This document shows positions 1 to 8,556 of a stretch of DNA of 64,000 bases, in pieces; the stretch's first letter is position 1, and each line of letters begins with the position of its first letter. The DNA comes from an uncultured Clostridia bacterium (GTDB lineage Bacteria > Bacillota > Clostridia > TANB77 > CAG-508). A program made the position numbers and the translations under genes. The notes beneath the pieces were generated by a model. It was not told the origin of the DNA, made no database searches, and saw nothing but the letters and a program-made list of their open reading frames with translations. The stretch is from positions 186,001-250,000 of the forward strand of contig CAKPQH010000001.1 in NCBI GenBank assembly GCA_934178475.1, written 5' to 3'.

Positions 1-1
1 T

Positions 2-793
2 GAATATCTACATTGCTCAAAAGGTTTTACAGAATACTGTACTATTTGTGCTTATTTACATGATATTGGTAAAGTTTTTATTCCAGCATCCATTCTACAA
101 AAACCTGGCAAATTAACTGATGAAGAATATGAGAAAATGAAAACTCACACTACGATCGGATATGAAATGTGTATGAAAGATCCAGCATTAAGACCTTACT
201 CTGCAGGTCCTTTATATCATCATGAAGCATTAGATGGCACTGGTTATCCTAACAAACTATCAAAAAAAGATATTCCATATGAAGGACAGATAATTAGAGT
301 TGCAGATGAATATGATGCTATAACAAGTAAAAGACAATATAAATCACATATTGGTATTTCTGATACATTAAAAATTTTAATAGAAAATACCAAACCTAAA
401 GATCCTATACCTCAATCTAGCGTTATGAAGGAAATTGTTAATAATGCAAAACTTGGAAAAGACAGTGCGCCAATTGTTAAAGTTTTATTAAAAGTTGTTA
501 TTGATGATATTGAATACGAAATATATTGTGTTGAAACTTATATAAAATATCTAGAAGACAATTTAAAAAGATTTAAAACTATTAACAAATATTATGATAA
601 AATGTTAAATGCTAAAAGTGAATCAAAAAAAGAATATTTCTTAGAATATGCTAAGATGTATTTTCAAAATAATGAAACAATTGATAATTTTAAACAAATA
701 GAACAAGAATATCAAGAAGCATATAAAATCAGAAAAGAAAAAATAGAAAATCTATATTCAGAAATAAAAAACATTAAGCAATTAAAATTGTAA
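2..793 (+). CDS. HD-GYP domain protein, 5' end outside window
   Basis: C-terminal part of a probable cyclic-di-GMP phosphodiesterase or related HD-GYP regulator. The frame is open from base 2, so the true start lies upstream. The metal-binding HD is seen in HDIGK near the left edge, followed by HHEALDGTGYP, which is the HD-GYP signature (HHE..DG.GYP), and by ADEYDAITSKR. The roughly 130 residues after the HD-GYP core are charged and helical with no motif I recognise. An upstream sensory domain is likely but not visible. Which phosphodiester it cleaves, if any, cannot be told from sequence. It is the only gene of its strand here and ends in a bidirectional terminator. Confidence 0.9.
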   Translation, partial: EYLHCSKGFTEYCTICAYLHDIGKVFIPASILQKPGKLTDEEYEKMKTHTTIGYEMCMKDPALRPYSAGPLYHHEALDGTGYPNKLSKKDIPYEGQIIRVADEYDAITSKRQYKSHIGISDTLKILIENTKPKDPIPQSSVMKEIVNNAKLGKDSAPIVKVLLKVVIDDIEYEIYCVETYIKYLEDNLKRFKTINKYYDKMLNAKSESKKEYFLEYAKMYFQNNETIDNFKQIEQEYQEAYKIRKEKIENLYSEIKNIKQLKL

Positions 794-833
794 TCACATT
801 CTGCATTTTTTATGATATTAAAATTAAATACAT

Positions 834-868
834 AAAAACCCTCCTACATATAGTAGGAGGATTTTTAT
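834..868. terminator. Bidirectional terminator between the HD-GYP gene and ndoA
   Basis: An 8-bp perfect stem (CCTCCTAC / GTAGGAGG) with a 5-nt loop is flanked by A5 on the left and T5 on the right, so it can end both converging genes. It overlaps the ndoA stop codon. Confidence 0.85.
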
Positions 869-1209
869 AATCCGAAACTTACTCCTAATGCATTGTTTAT
901 CTTATTCATAACTTTATCGTCGTCTATATGACCTATTTTCTCTTTTAATCTACTTTTATCTATTGTTCTTATTTGTTCTGTTAAAATAACAGAATTACTC
1001 TTTAGACCCTTGGTTTCTCCATTAATTTCTATATGTGTTGGAAGTTTGCTTTTATTTGTTTGAGAAGTAATAGCTGCTGCAATCACAGTCGGACTATATT
1101 TATTTCCTAAGTCATTTTGTATAATCAAAACAGGTCTAATACCTCCTTGTTCTGAACCTACCACTGGACTTAAATCTGCATAAAACATATCTCCTCTTTT
1201 TATTACCAT
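865..1209 (-). CDS. ndoA: MazF/NdoA-type endoribonuclease toxin
   Basis: Type II toxin of the PemK/MazF family; characterised members cut mRNA at short sequence motifs. The N-terminus MVIKRGDMFYADLSPVVGSE and the following GG.RPV.I.QND segment are the family hallmark. The 114 residues match the usual size of about 116. The ATG at 1209 is chosen because AGGAG lies 8 nt upstream; an upstream in-frame ATG at 1233 has no such site. In other Firmicutes this gene follows its antitoxin ndoAI, often with alr before it. Here the gene upstream is a GerS-like protein and no antitoxin is visible. C. difficile also places gerS near alr2 and the ndoA pair, so the neighbourhood is partly conserved. Confidence 0.93.
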   Translation of the reverse strand: MVIKRGDMFYADLSPVVGSEQGGIRPVLIIQNDLGNKYSPTVIAAAITSQTNKSKLPTHIEINGETKGLKSNSVILTEQIRTIDKSRLKEKIGHIDDDKVMNKINNALGVSFGL

Positions 1210-1288
1210 AATCTTCACTCCTACTATTAGCATAAATTTAAAGTCTATATATTCGTAGATATAAATTAATATTGAAACTTATTCATTA

Positions 1289-1927
1289 TTAATTGAATAC
1301 TATTTCATTATATTGTATGTTTATTGTCGTTTTTTGGTTATTATCTTTTATTATCAATTTCACTGGCAATAAAGTGCTTCTATCTATGTATAAAGATTTA
1401 TTTTTATTATATTTTTTTTCATTATTTTCTGTGTTCATTATTATTTGATTATCTTTTTCTGTAAAATCAGATTTTGAGGAATTTTTGTAATCTTTTATAA
1501 AGCTACTTAAATCTAAACAATTTTCTCCCAATTCATTATAATTTTCAAAAATTGTATTTAAATTTAAATTACTATTTTCAAGTTTTAAAGTATTATTTTG
1601 CTTAATTATTTTTACCCCACTAATATTGCTTGGCTCTAATATTTCCTCAATATCTCCATTTTCAGTATTATATTCTTGATTTATAACATATTTATTACTA
1701 TTTTTATTACTTGTAACTTCAACATATATTTTCGCTTTATATGAATTAATATTTAAAATATAATCTACGATTTCTTGACTATTCATATTATCTCCAGATT
1801 TATTATTTTTAAACAATTTTTTAGATATAAAAAATATTAATACTAAAATTACAATTATTAAAATTAAAAATAATATTTTTCTCAAATTATTGCTTTCTTG
1901 ATTAATTTTCATTTTTTTCTTTTTCAT
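1289..1927 (-). CDS. GerS-like / LolA-fold membrane-anchored protein
   Basis: A 212-residue protein with one N-terminal membrane segment (about residues 15-40) and an extracytoplasmic domain. The domain pattern (NINSYKAKIYVEV, EPSNISGVKIIKQ, RSTLLPVKLIIKDN near the end) resembles LolA-like lipoprotein-sorting folds and clostridial GerS. In C. difficile GerS is a lipoprotein needed for cortex lysis during germination. There is no lipobox cysteine here, so it should be anchored by the helix rather than by lipid. The ATG at 1927 follows GGGAGG by 7 nt; the upstream ATG in the same frame overlaps that ribosome binding site. Position next to ndoA supports the GerS relation, but function is inferred. 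Confidence 0.6.
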   Translation of the reverse strand: MKKKKMKINQESNNLRKILFLILIIVILVLIFFISKKLFKNNKSGDNMNSQEIVDYILNINSYKAKIYVEVTSNKNSNKYVINQEYNTENGDIEEILEPSNISGVKIIKQNNTLKLENSNLNLNTIFENYNELGENCLDLSSFIKDYKNSSKSDFTEKDNQIIMNTENNEKKYNKNKSLYIDRSTLLPVKLIIKDNNQKTTINIQYNEIVFN

Positions 1928-1988
1928 AAACTTTCCTCCCAAAATATTTTAATATATTTTTATTCCTGAAAAGTTTTTTATATACATT

Positions 1989-2588
1989 TTATTCTTTCCC
2001 TTTTTCCACTGCTTGTACGCATCTCCTATATTGTGGTTCATTTTCAACACATGTAATTAATGTAATTCTATTTTCATCGTCATATTTTTCCAAATAGCTC
2101 CAATCTGTACTTCTAATTATTTCTATTGTATCTATAATATAAGTCATAAAATATTCATTATATTTATAATGAATCACATCTCCTTTTTTAACCAATCTTA
2201 ATTTTTCAAAATAATTTTTTTCATAACCTCTATTATGTCCTGCAAGTCCAATATTTCCATTTTGTAATGATGTACTATCAAAATGTCCAACATATTTATT
2301 TAATGTTTCATCATCAATTCCTTCTTTTATTGGTGCCTTTAATTCAATTGATGGTATTTCTATATACCAATTTAAATTATTAATATCAATTACTTCTTCC
2401 TCAATATTTGAAACTTCTTCTTCAACAACATTTTCATTGTTTTCTAAAACTAAATTATAAAAATTATTTGGATTTATAAAATTGAATTTACTGAAATTAT
2501 TGATTAATAAATTGATGAATAAAAAAATTATAATTGAAATAATAAAAGATAATAAATTTATACCTTTATTTGAATAAATAAATTCTAT
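1989..2588 (-). CDS. Sortase, complete frame with probable ATA start
   Basis: Membrane transpeptidase that would join LPXTG-like proteins to the wall or to other proteins. The frame is open from 2594 down to 1989. It shows an N-terminal helix, then WYIEIPSIELKAPIKEG, GNIGLAGHNRG (catalytic His about residue 118), TLITC (Cys about 180) and YRRC (Arg 188/189). All three sortase catalytic residues are present. The first ATG/GTG/TTG in frame is a TTG at 2195, which would delete the membrane helix and the His. The only well-placed start is ATA at 2586-2588, 9 nt after AGGAGAG (2598-2604). No sorting-signal substrate is seen nearby. Class D/E is my guess from the compact form. Confidence 0.75.
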   Translation of the reverse strand: MEFIYSNKGINLLSFIISIIIFLFINLLINNFSKFNFINPNNFYNLVLENNENVVEEEVSNIEEEVIDINNLNWYIEIPSIELKAPIKEGIDDETLNKYVGHFDSTSLQNGNIGLAGHNRGYEKNYFEKLRLVKKGDVIHYKYNEYFMTYIIDTIEIIRSTDWSYLEKYDDENRITLITCVENEPQYRRCVQAVEKGKE

Positions 2589-2639
2589 TGTATATCACTC
2601 TCCTAATATTAAATTTAAAAATACAATTTTTTTGATTAT

Positions 2640-2760
2640 CAACTAAAAGAAATAAAATAAAATAAAATTAAATAAAATTAAATTAAAAATATAAAAAAAC
2701 ATAAGAAAAAATAATTAAATTAAATAAAAATCATAATATAAAACTTTATTTAATATAACA
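2640..2760. repeat. AT-only low-complexity tract
   Basis: Runs of AAATA, AAATT and related pentamers almost without G or C, between the sortase 5' end and the upp terminator. The same motif recurs in other intergenic gaps of the window. No coding frame or structure is apparent. Confidence 0.7.
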
Positions 2761-2794
2761 CGTCTTTTATTTTTTGTAAAGTTTTTTTCATTTA

Positions 2795-2843
2795 CAAAAA
2801 ACGACAAGATATGTTATTCCCTAAGAGAATACTATATCTTGTC
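2795..2843 (-). terminator. Terminator of upp
   Basis: The hairpin GACAAGAT...ATCTTGTC (2803-2843), with partial pairing inside, lies just after the upp stop. On the minus strand it is followed by a T-run (GTTTTTTG). Confidence 0.75.
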
Positions 2844-2865
2844 TATTATAATCAAATATTATTTA

Positions 2866-3492
2866 CTATTTAGTTCCAAAAATTCTATCTCCAGCATCTC
2901 CAAGACCTGGTACTATATATTTATTTTCATTTAATTTTTCATCTATTGTAGCACAATAAATCTGAACGTCTGGATGTTTTTCTTGCATTGCTTTTATTCC
3001 CTCTGGTGCAGCTATTATTGCCAAGAATTTTATTTTCTTAACACCTTTTTCTTTTAATAATTCTATTGCATCTATTCCAGAACCTCCTGTTGCAAGCATA
3101 GGATCTATTACAAGAACTTCTTTTTTATCAATATCTTTAGGTACTTTAAAATAATATACATTAGGTTTAAATGTAACTTCATCTCTATACATACCTACAT
3201 GTCCTATTTTTGCATTAGGTACTAAATTAATAATTCCATCAAGCATTCCTGTTCCAGCTCTTAAAATTGGAACAAATACATATTTATTTTCATCTATCTT
3301 TTTTGCTTTAGTTTTTTGAATAGGAGTTTCAACTTCTACTTCATATGTTTCTGCATCTTTCATTGCTTCATAACAAAGTACAGTTGCAATCTCTGATATT
3401 ATTTCTCTAAATTCTTTTGTTCCTGTTTTCTTATCTCTTAATATAGCTAATTTGTGATCAATTAGTGGATGATTTAACTCAACTATGTCCAT
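2866..3492 (-). CDS. upp: Uracil phosphoribosyltransferase
   Basis: Cytosolic salvage enzyme converting uracil and PRPP to UMP. The PRPP loop is seen as VLVIDPMLATGGS (about residues 125-137). The substrate segments VPILRAGTGMLDG and PGLGDAGDRIFGT at the C-terminus are typical. Its 208 residues match the family size of about 208-210. The ATG follows GGAGG with good spacing. It is monocistronic, with its own terminator downstream and an unrelated gene upstream. Confidence 0.97.
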   Translation of the reverse strand: MDIVELNHPLIDHKLAILRDKKTGTKEFREIISEIATVLCYEAMKDAETYEVEVETPIQKTKAKKIDENKYVFVPILRAGTGMLDGIINLVPNAKIGHVGMYRDEVTFKPNVYYFKVPKDIDKKEVLVIDPMLATGGSGIDAIELLKEKGVKKIKFLAIIAAPEGIKAMQEKHPDVQIYCATIDEKLNENKYIVPGLGDAGDRIFGTK

Positions 3493-3647
3493 ATCAAAAC
3501 CTCCTTCAATTTTAATTAATTATAAAATTGTTTTATCATCAAGTCAATATTTTTATAAAATAATTCACACATATTTTTATATTTTTTTGTCAAAAGATAT
3601 TTCATTTATTTCTTAAACTTTAATAATTCATAATTTTTATCTATATA

Positions 3648-3690
3648 AAAAAAAGCAACATAGAATTTAAATCACTATGCTACTTTTTTA
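3648..3690 (-). terminator. Terminator of the hydrolase-murF-ddl unit
   Basis: On the minus strand GTAGCATAG pairs with CTATGTTGC (two G-U pairs) and is followed by eight T. It lies 24 bases past the ddl stop. Confidence 0.8.
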
Positions 3691-3713
3691 TTTATTATCA
3701 AATTTTCACTTTA

Positions 3714-4937
3714 TTAAATCTTTTTTCCCTTTGTTCCTTTAACACCTTTTGTACCAAAACTATCTTTAGATAATGCTAATATATTTTGGTCATAAGAAAA
3801 TGTTAAAGTATCTCTATATCTCTTTCTTTTTAAAGCTAAATCAATAATTTCATTTAATTCATCTTTAAATTTAGTACCTGTTGCTTCCCATAGATAAAAT
3901 GATAAAGCACCCGGTATAGTATTTATTTCATTAACATAAACTTTGTCTGTCTTTTTGTCTACAAGAAAATCTACTCTTGAAACACCGTTACAGCCTAAAA
4001 CTTTAAAAGTCTTTACTGCTAAATCTTCTATTTCTTTTCTCATATCATCAGAAATATCTGCTGGTAACTTTTTATCTGAAACTGCCATTCCTTGTTTAGT
4101 CCCAGAATTCAAATTCATTTTGTCTTTTCCTCCACCTACATATTTATCTGTATAGCTTAAAATATCATCACTAAAAACAGGTTCTTCACATACTGAAGGT
4201 CTAGCTTCTATCATATCTCCTATAACAGAACAATTTATTTCCTTTAAATCTGTTACCGCATTTTCTATTATAATTCTGTCTGTAAACTGTGTAGCAAAAT
4301 CAATAGCTTCTTGTAAATCTTTTGCATCTTTAACTTTTTTTATACCAACACTTGAACCTAAATTTCCAGGTTTAACTATTAAAGGATATTTTAATTTATC
4401 ATCAACCTCTTTGATTATTTTGTCTTCGTCATTTAAATATTCTTGTGAATAAAAAGAATAATAATTAACTACTGGAAGTCCTGATTCTTTAAGAATTTTT
4501 TTCATAGCAATTTTATCCATACCTATACTTGAAGAAAGTATATCACATCCAACATATGGAATACCATTTAACTCTAAAAATCCTTGTATAGTTCCGTCTT
4601 CTCCATGAGTTCCATGCATTATAGGCATAGCAACATCAATTGTATTAATTTCATTATTTCCCAATTTTTTTATTGGATATCTTATTATTCTTTTAACATC
4701 TCCATCATTAACAATTGCAACCTGTATACACTCTTTAAGCAATTTATTCATATCTCTATATTTAGATAAATCAAATAAACTTTCTCCTGTATACATCACA
4801 CCACTTTTTGATATATATATAGGAATTATCTCATATTTCTCTTTATCTAAACTTTCGAAAGCTTGATTTGCTGTAATAACAGCAATTTCATGTTCTACAG
4901 ACTGTCCTCCAAAAAATACTGCTAATTTTATTTTCAT
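3714..4937 (-). CDS. ddl: D-alanine--D-alanine ligase
   Basis: ATP-grasp ligase making D-Ala-D-Ala for peptidoglycan. Visible motifs are FFGGQSVEHEIAV at the N-terminus, MHGTHGEDGTIQGFLE, YPLIVKPGNLGSSVG (ATP-binding loop) and NEINTIPGALSFYLWE (metal-binding Glu/Asn near the C-terminus). The start is ATG 4937 with AAAGG 8 nt upstream; a GTG three codons earlier overlaps the site. The tail GTKGVKGTKGKKI is a short Lys/Gly repeat beyond the usual fold. It is the last gene of hydrolase-murF-ddl, 9 bp after murF, so ligase and the enzyme using its product are co-transcribed. D-Lac or D-Ser specificity cannot be excluded by eye, but no van genes accompany it. Confidence 0.93.
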   Translation of the reverse strand: MKIKLAVFFGGQSVEHEIAVITANQAFESLDKEKYEIIPIYISKSGVMYTGESLFDLSKYRDMNKLLKECIQVAIVNDGDVKRIIRYPIKKLGNNEINTIDVAMPIMHGTHGEDGTIQGFLELNGIPYVGCDILSSSIGMDKIAMKKILKESGLPVVNYYSFYSQEYLNDEDKIIKEVDDKLKYPLIVKPGNLGSSVGIKKVKDAKDLQEAIDFATQFTDRIIIENAVTDLKEINCSVIGDMIEARPSVCEEPVFSDDILSYTDKYVGGGKDKMNLNSGTKQGMAVSDKKLPADISDDMRKEIEDLAVKTFKVLGCNGVSRVDFLVDKKTDKVYVNEINTIPGALSFYLWEATGTKFKDELNEIIDLALKRKRYRDTLTFSYDQNILALSKDSFGTKGVKGTKGKKI

Positions 4938-4955
4938 CTTTATCACCTTTCCTTT

Positions 4956-6521
4956 TTATAGATAATTATCTGGTAAATCATTTTCAAATAAGACTACCGA
5001 TTTTTCTATTAGTAAACCATTCATTTTATTTAATGCATCATCTAAATCTTTTGCTATATAAACCTTTTCCAAATTAAATGTTGTTTCTTTTATTCCATCA
5101 TATATTGGTTTTGCTGCTTTTTCTCCAACTAATATTATAAAGTCCGAACTTTGGGCAGCTTGTTTCCCCAAGTTTTTATTAATTTCATATGCACTTTCAC
5201 CTAAATCAACAATCCCCGGTGTTATCAAAATCTTTTGCCTATCTTTAAATAACCCTAAAACATCTAATGCCATTTCAGCACCTTTTACATTAGAATTATA
5301 AGCATCATCAATTATAATATTTCCATTTACAGTATTCTTCATCTCTAATCTATGTGGAATTGATTTTAATAATTTAATTCCTAATTTTATTTCATTATCG
5401 CTAAGTCCTAATCTATATGCAACTAATGATGCTCCAAGTATATTTAAAATATTATGTTTTCCTAATAATTTCGTTCTAACATCAATTTTCTTTCCATCTT
5501 TAAAACAAATAATGAAACTACTTCCTCTTTCATCTATTTCTATATTTTCTGCCCAAATATCATTTTCTTTATTACTTAAGCCATATTTAAGTATACTTTT
5601 ATTTATTTTACAAGATACAATATTTTCATCATCATAATTTAAAAATCCAATTCCATCCTCTGGTAAAGCATCAATTAATTCCATTTTTGTTTTTTTAACA
5701 TTTTCAATATTTTTAAAAGTTTCTAAATGTTGTTTTCCTATTGATGTAACTAATCCATATGCAGGTTTTACTAAATCACATATTTCTTTTATATCGCCAA
5801 TATTTTTAGCTCCCATTTCACAAACAAAAATCTGATTAGTAGATTTCATTTTTTCATTAATAGTTCTTACAACTCCCAAAGTAGTATTATAACTCTCTGG
5901 TGTCATTAAAACATCATATTTTTGCATTAATATTGTTGACAAGATATACTTTGTACTAGTCTTTCCAAAACTTCCTGTTATACCAATAACCTTAAGATTT
6001 GGCATGTTTTCTAATTTATTTTTAGCTTTATTATAAAATCCTTTTTGAATATTTTTTTCAATAGGAGAATTTATTATATTAATCAATATAACAACAAAAT
6101 ATGCTAGTATAGTTATTAATAAATTAAATAATATAACATATCCTTTTACATCTAATAAATTTAAAAGTACAAACTGTATAATAGTTAATATAAAATATGT
6201 TGTATATAACCTTTTAACTCTATTTGTCACAACAAGTGGTTTTTTTTGTTTTTCTTTTTTATATGTAAAAATTAAAAATAAATTAATTAATATTAAAAAT
6301 ATAATTCCATATAAATTATTTATAAAATAAAGAATTACTGAAAATAAAAATAATGTTTCTTTTTTTTGAAAAACCTTATTTTTATTATTTTTTATCCATT
6401 TAAAATATCTTTCATTTTTATAAGATTCTAATTGTAACATATGTATTCCATTTTTTGTTTTTTTATAAAAATAAACCATAAGTGTTATAAGAATAACATT
6501 ATATAATATATATATATACAC
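4956..6521 (-). CDS. murF: MurF-type UDP-MurNAc-tripeptide D-Ala-D-Ala ligase with membrane N-domain
   Basis: Adds D-Ala-D-Ala to UDP-MurNAc-tripeptide. The Mur ligase P-loop is VIGITGSFGKTSTKYIL near residue 180, followed by MTPESYNTTLGVV, CEMGAKNIGDIKEI, HRLEMKN and DDAYNSNVKGAEMAL. This is the normal MurF order. Unlike textbook MurF, about 150 residues precede the P-loop and hold several hydrophobic helices, so the enzyme is probably membrane bound, a form I associate with other clostridia. The C-terminus has VVLFENDLPDNYL. The gene sits between an alpha/beta hydrolase and ddl on one transcript. Specificity for MurF over other Mur ligases rests on the motifs and the ddl neighbour. Confidence 0.88.
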   Translation of the reverse strand: MYIYILYNVILITLMVYFYKKTKNGIHMLQLESYKNERYFKWIKNNKNKVFQKKETLFLFSVILYFINNLYGIIFLILINLFLIFTYKKEKQKKPLVVTNRVKRLYTTYFILTIIQFVLLNLLDVKGYVILFNLLITILAYFVVILINIINSPIEKNIQKGFYNKAKNKLENMPNLKVIGITGSFGKTSTKYILSTILMQKYDVLMTPESYNTTLGVVRTINEKMKSTNQIFVCEMGAKNIGDIKEICDLVKPAYGLVTSIGKQHLETFKNIENVKKTKMELIDALPEDGIGFLNYDDENIVSCKINKSILKYGLSNKENDIWAENIEIDERGSSFIICFKDGKKIDVRTKLLGKHNILNILGASLVAYRLGLSDNEIKLGIKLLKSIPHRLEMKNTVNGNIIIDDAYNSNVKGAEMALDVLGLFKDRQKILITPGIVDLGESAYEINKNLGKQAAQSSDFIILVGEKAAKPIYDGIKETTFNLEKVYIAKDLDDALNKMNGLLIEKSVVLFENDLPDNYL

Positions 6522-6538
6522 TTAAACTCCACTCCTTT

Positions 6539-7306
6539 TTATTTATCATTTTTTAAAAATTCATTTATAATTGTATTGGTTCTTCCTATTTGTTCTAAAA
6601 ATGCAAAATGTCCTGCTCCTTCATATACAACCAAACCACAATCTGGAATTCCCTTTTCTATAATTTTTGCATCTCTCATAGGAGTCGCCGTGTCCTTATC
6701 TCCCCATATTAACAATGTTGGTACACTAATATTTTTTAATAATTTTGTTTGATCTTCGTTTAATATAATTGACATTGTTCTTCTTAATACTTCTGGTGAA
6801 TTCTTATAATCCTCAGAAGCAACTTTATTGAATAATTTATCTTTCAACTTTTTTACTTTTTCACTTTGTGGTAAAATGTTCAAAATGTTTTTTCCAAGCT
6901 TAAAACTATATACTTTAAAAATCTTTTTAATACTCTTTTTCTCTTTTATTCCTGCACTATCTAATAATATAATTTTTTTAGCTTTAATTAAATTTCTACC
7001 TATACAATTTAATATAATTCTACCACCATTTGAATGTCCAATTAATATAGGATTTTCTATATTTAGTTTATGTACGAATTCACTAAGAAAGTTTCCAAAA
7101 TCATCAGAAGTATACGGATGCTTAGGCAATTCACTTTTTCCAAATCCTATTACATCTACATTATATACCTTAAAATTTTGTGATAAGTTTTTCTCTAATA
7201 ATTTCATAGTTTCAAGATTTGCAAGCCATCCATGTAAAATTATAACTGCATTTCCCTCTCCTGAAACTTCATAGTTTATATTAACATCATCTATTTTTAT
7301 ATTCAA
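6539..7306 (-). CDS. Alpha/beta hydrolase
   Basis: A 255-residue soluble hydrolase. The catalytic triad is readable: nucleophile Ser in LIGHSNGGR (about residue 93), Asp in LLIWGDKDTATP and His in GAGHFAFLEQ near the C-terminus. The oxyanion motif HGWLAN is near residue 26. The substrate is unknown; such genes are often called esterases or carboxylesterases by default. It starts at TTG 7306 with GAGGTG at the right distance, and 17 bp separate it from murF. It may be the promoter-proximal member of the murF-ddl operon, which suggests but does not prove an envelope role. Confidence 0.85.
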   Translation of the reverse strand: MNIKIDDVNINYEVSGEGNAVIILHGWLANLETMKLLEKNLSQNFKVYNVDVIGFGKSELPKHPYTSDDFGNFLSEFVHKLNIENPILIGHSNGGRIILNCIGRNLIKAKKIILLDSAGIKEKKSIKKIFKVYSFKLGKNILNILPQSEKVKKLKDKLFNKVASEDYKNSPEVLRRTMSIILNEDQTKLLKNISVPTLLIWGDKDTATPMRDAKIIEKGIPDCGLVVYEGAGHFAFLEQIGRTNTIINEFLKNDK

Positions 7307-7373
7307 GTTATCACCTCATAACATTTGTATTTTACACTATTACACTGAATTAATCAATAACATTTGCAAATTC

Positions 7374-7402
7374 TTGACATTTTTTTATCTTAATACTAAT
7401 AT
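7374..7402 (+). promoter_or_regulatory. Sigma-A type promoter of the D,D-dipeptidase gene
   Basis: TTGACA at 7374-7379 and TAATAT at 7397-7402 with a 17-nt spacer, 35 bases upstream of the chosen ATG. Confidence 0.65.
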
Positions 7403-7436
7403 ATATAATTATATTAAAAAAGGAGTTTTTAAGTTA

Positions 7437-7997
7437 ATGAATAAGGAAAATTTTATAAAAAAATATAATTTAAGAGAACTAACATCTAATGATGGTATAT
7501 GCATAGATTTAATATACGCTACAAATAATAATTTTACTCATCAAAAGCTTTATAACGATACAACATGTTTATTAAGAGAAAACACTGCGGAAAAACTATT
7601 AAAAGCAAATAAAGAATTACTACAATATGGTTATAAAATAAAAATCTGGGATGCATTTAGGCCAATAAAAATCCAAGAAAAAATGTGGGAATTATATCCT
7701 AATGAAAATTTTGTTGCTAATCCAAAAAATGGTAAAAGTAATCATTGTAAAGCTTCCGCAATTGATATAACATTATGTACATTAGACAATAAAAATGTGC
7801 CAATGCCTACGGAATTTGACCATTTTGGAATAGAAAGTTATAGAAATTATTATACCAATCTGCCTAAAAATATTCAAAAAAATGTAAAACTATTAGAAAA
7901 AATAATGAAAAAAAATGGATTCGATCCTCTTTCTTCAGAATGGTGGCATTTTAACGACATGGATAATTATGATATTATCTATGAAATATACAATTAA
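7437..7997 (+). CDS. VanX-type D-alanyl-D-alanine dipeptidase (peptidase M15D)
   Basis: Zinc dipeptidase of the VanX/DdpX family. The zinc ligands are visible in SNHCKASAIDITL (H..(6)D) and EWWHFND near the C-terminus; the catalytic-region Arg is in WDAFRPIKIQ. 186 residues is close to VanX (about 202). The ATG at 7437 has AGGAG upstream. No vanH, vanA or vanRS homologue is near, and a normal ddl lies across the gap. The likely role is D-Ala-D-Ala turnover or recycling rather than glycopeptide resistance; that is an inference. It is divergent from the hydrolase-murF-ddl unit. Confidence 0.88.
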   Translation: MNKENFIKKYNLRELTSNDGICIDLIYATNNNFTHQKLYNDTTCLLRENTAEKLLKANKELLQYGYKIKIWDAFRPIKIQEKMWELYPNENFVANPKNGKSNHCKASAIDITLCTLDNKNVPMPTEFDHFGIESYRNYYTNLPKNIQKNVKLLEKIMKKNGFDPLSSEWWHFNDMDNYDIIYEIYN

Positions 7998-7998
7998 A

Positions 7999-8020
7999 TC
8001 CCCTGGAAATCTCCAGGGGA
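7999..8020. terminator. Hairpin between the D,D-dipeptidase gene and the convergent gene
   Basis: Perfect 9-bp GC-rich stem (TCCCCTGGA / TCCAGGGGA) with loop AATC, directly after the dipeptidase stop. The following sequence is AT-rich but not a clean T-run, so termination efficiency is uncertain. Confidence 0.7.
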
Positions 8021-8034
8021 TCATTATTAATGAA

Positions 8035-8556
8035 TCATTTTTGAACTTTTTCAGATTCTTCAGCCTTTTTAGCTTTTTCAGTTTTTACAACAATATCATC
8101 CGGATTAAACCTCAACGTCAAAAATAATAATTTTCTAGGCTGAGGTTCTCCGTCTGCATCATCACCTGAAATGAAATTATGAAAAAGTTCTCCAATGGAC
8201 CTGTTTTCGCCGCCAGCTAAAATATGCCTATCTCCATTTACCTCCGAGTCTAATAACAAAGCTTCATCTTCCTCAAGTTTATTTATTTCAACAAAATCTT
8301 TTGTTGAAAAATTGACTTTTAGAAAATTACAAACTTCTTCCCACTCGGTATCATAAGTAACCGTAGCTTGGCAACCATAATCTTCTGCAAACAGTCTTGC
8401 AATAGTTTTAGCTTCGCCCAAACTTCTAACGCCCTTTTTTACTGGTTTCACAGTAAAAAACGTACCTTTTCCAAGTCTTATCAGTTTTAGATCATTCCAC
8501 TCCCAGATTGGAATTTTCTCCCAAATAGACCGATTCATAATAATATTCTTTTCCAT
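8035..8556 (-). CDS. Protein of unknown function, compositionally unlike neighbours
   Basis: I do not recognise this 173-residue soluble protein. It has no membrane segment; a region around YDTEWEEVCNFL and GGENRSIGELFHN is the most distinctive, and the tail is a Lys/Glu/Ala charged stretch. The ATG at 8556 is chosen for AGGAGG 8 nt upstream. The DNA uses visibly more G and C and a more even codon choice than surrounding genes, which suggests recent acquisition. The WEEVCNFL segment faintly recalls the end of formylglycine-generating-enzyme-like domains, but I cannot support a function. It stands alone between a terminator hairpin and the SASP gene. Confidence 0.7.
   Translation of the reverse strand: MEKNIIMNRSIWEKIPIWEWNDLKLIRLGKGTFFTVKPVKKGVRSLGEAKTIARLFAEDYGCQATVTYDTEWEEVCNFLKVNFSTKDFVEINKLEEDEALLLDSEVNGDRHILAGGENRSIGELFHNFISGDDADGEPQPRKLLFLTLRFNPDDIVVKTEKAKKAEESEKVQK

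Noticed and set aside
2196..2600. Sortase treated as a truncated pseudogene
   Set aside because: The frame is fully open upstream with helix, substrate strand and catalytic His intact. Only a standard start codon is missing.
7437..7997. VanX-like and VanW-like genes read as vancomycin resistance
   Set aside because: No vanH, vanA-type ligase, vanR or vanS nearby. The ddl looks ordinary, and both families occur widely without resistance.
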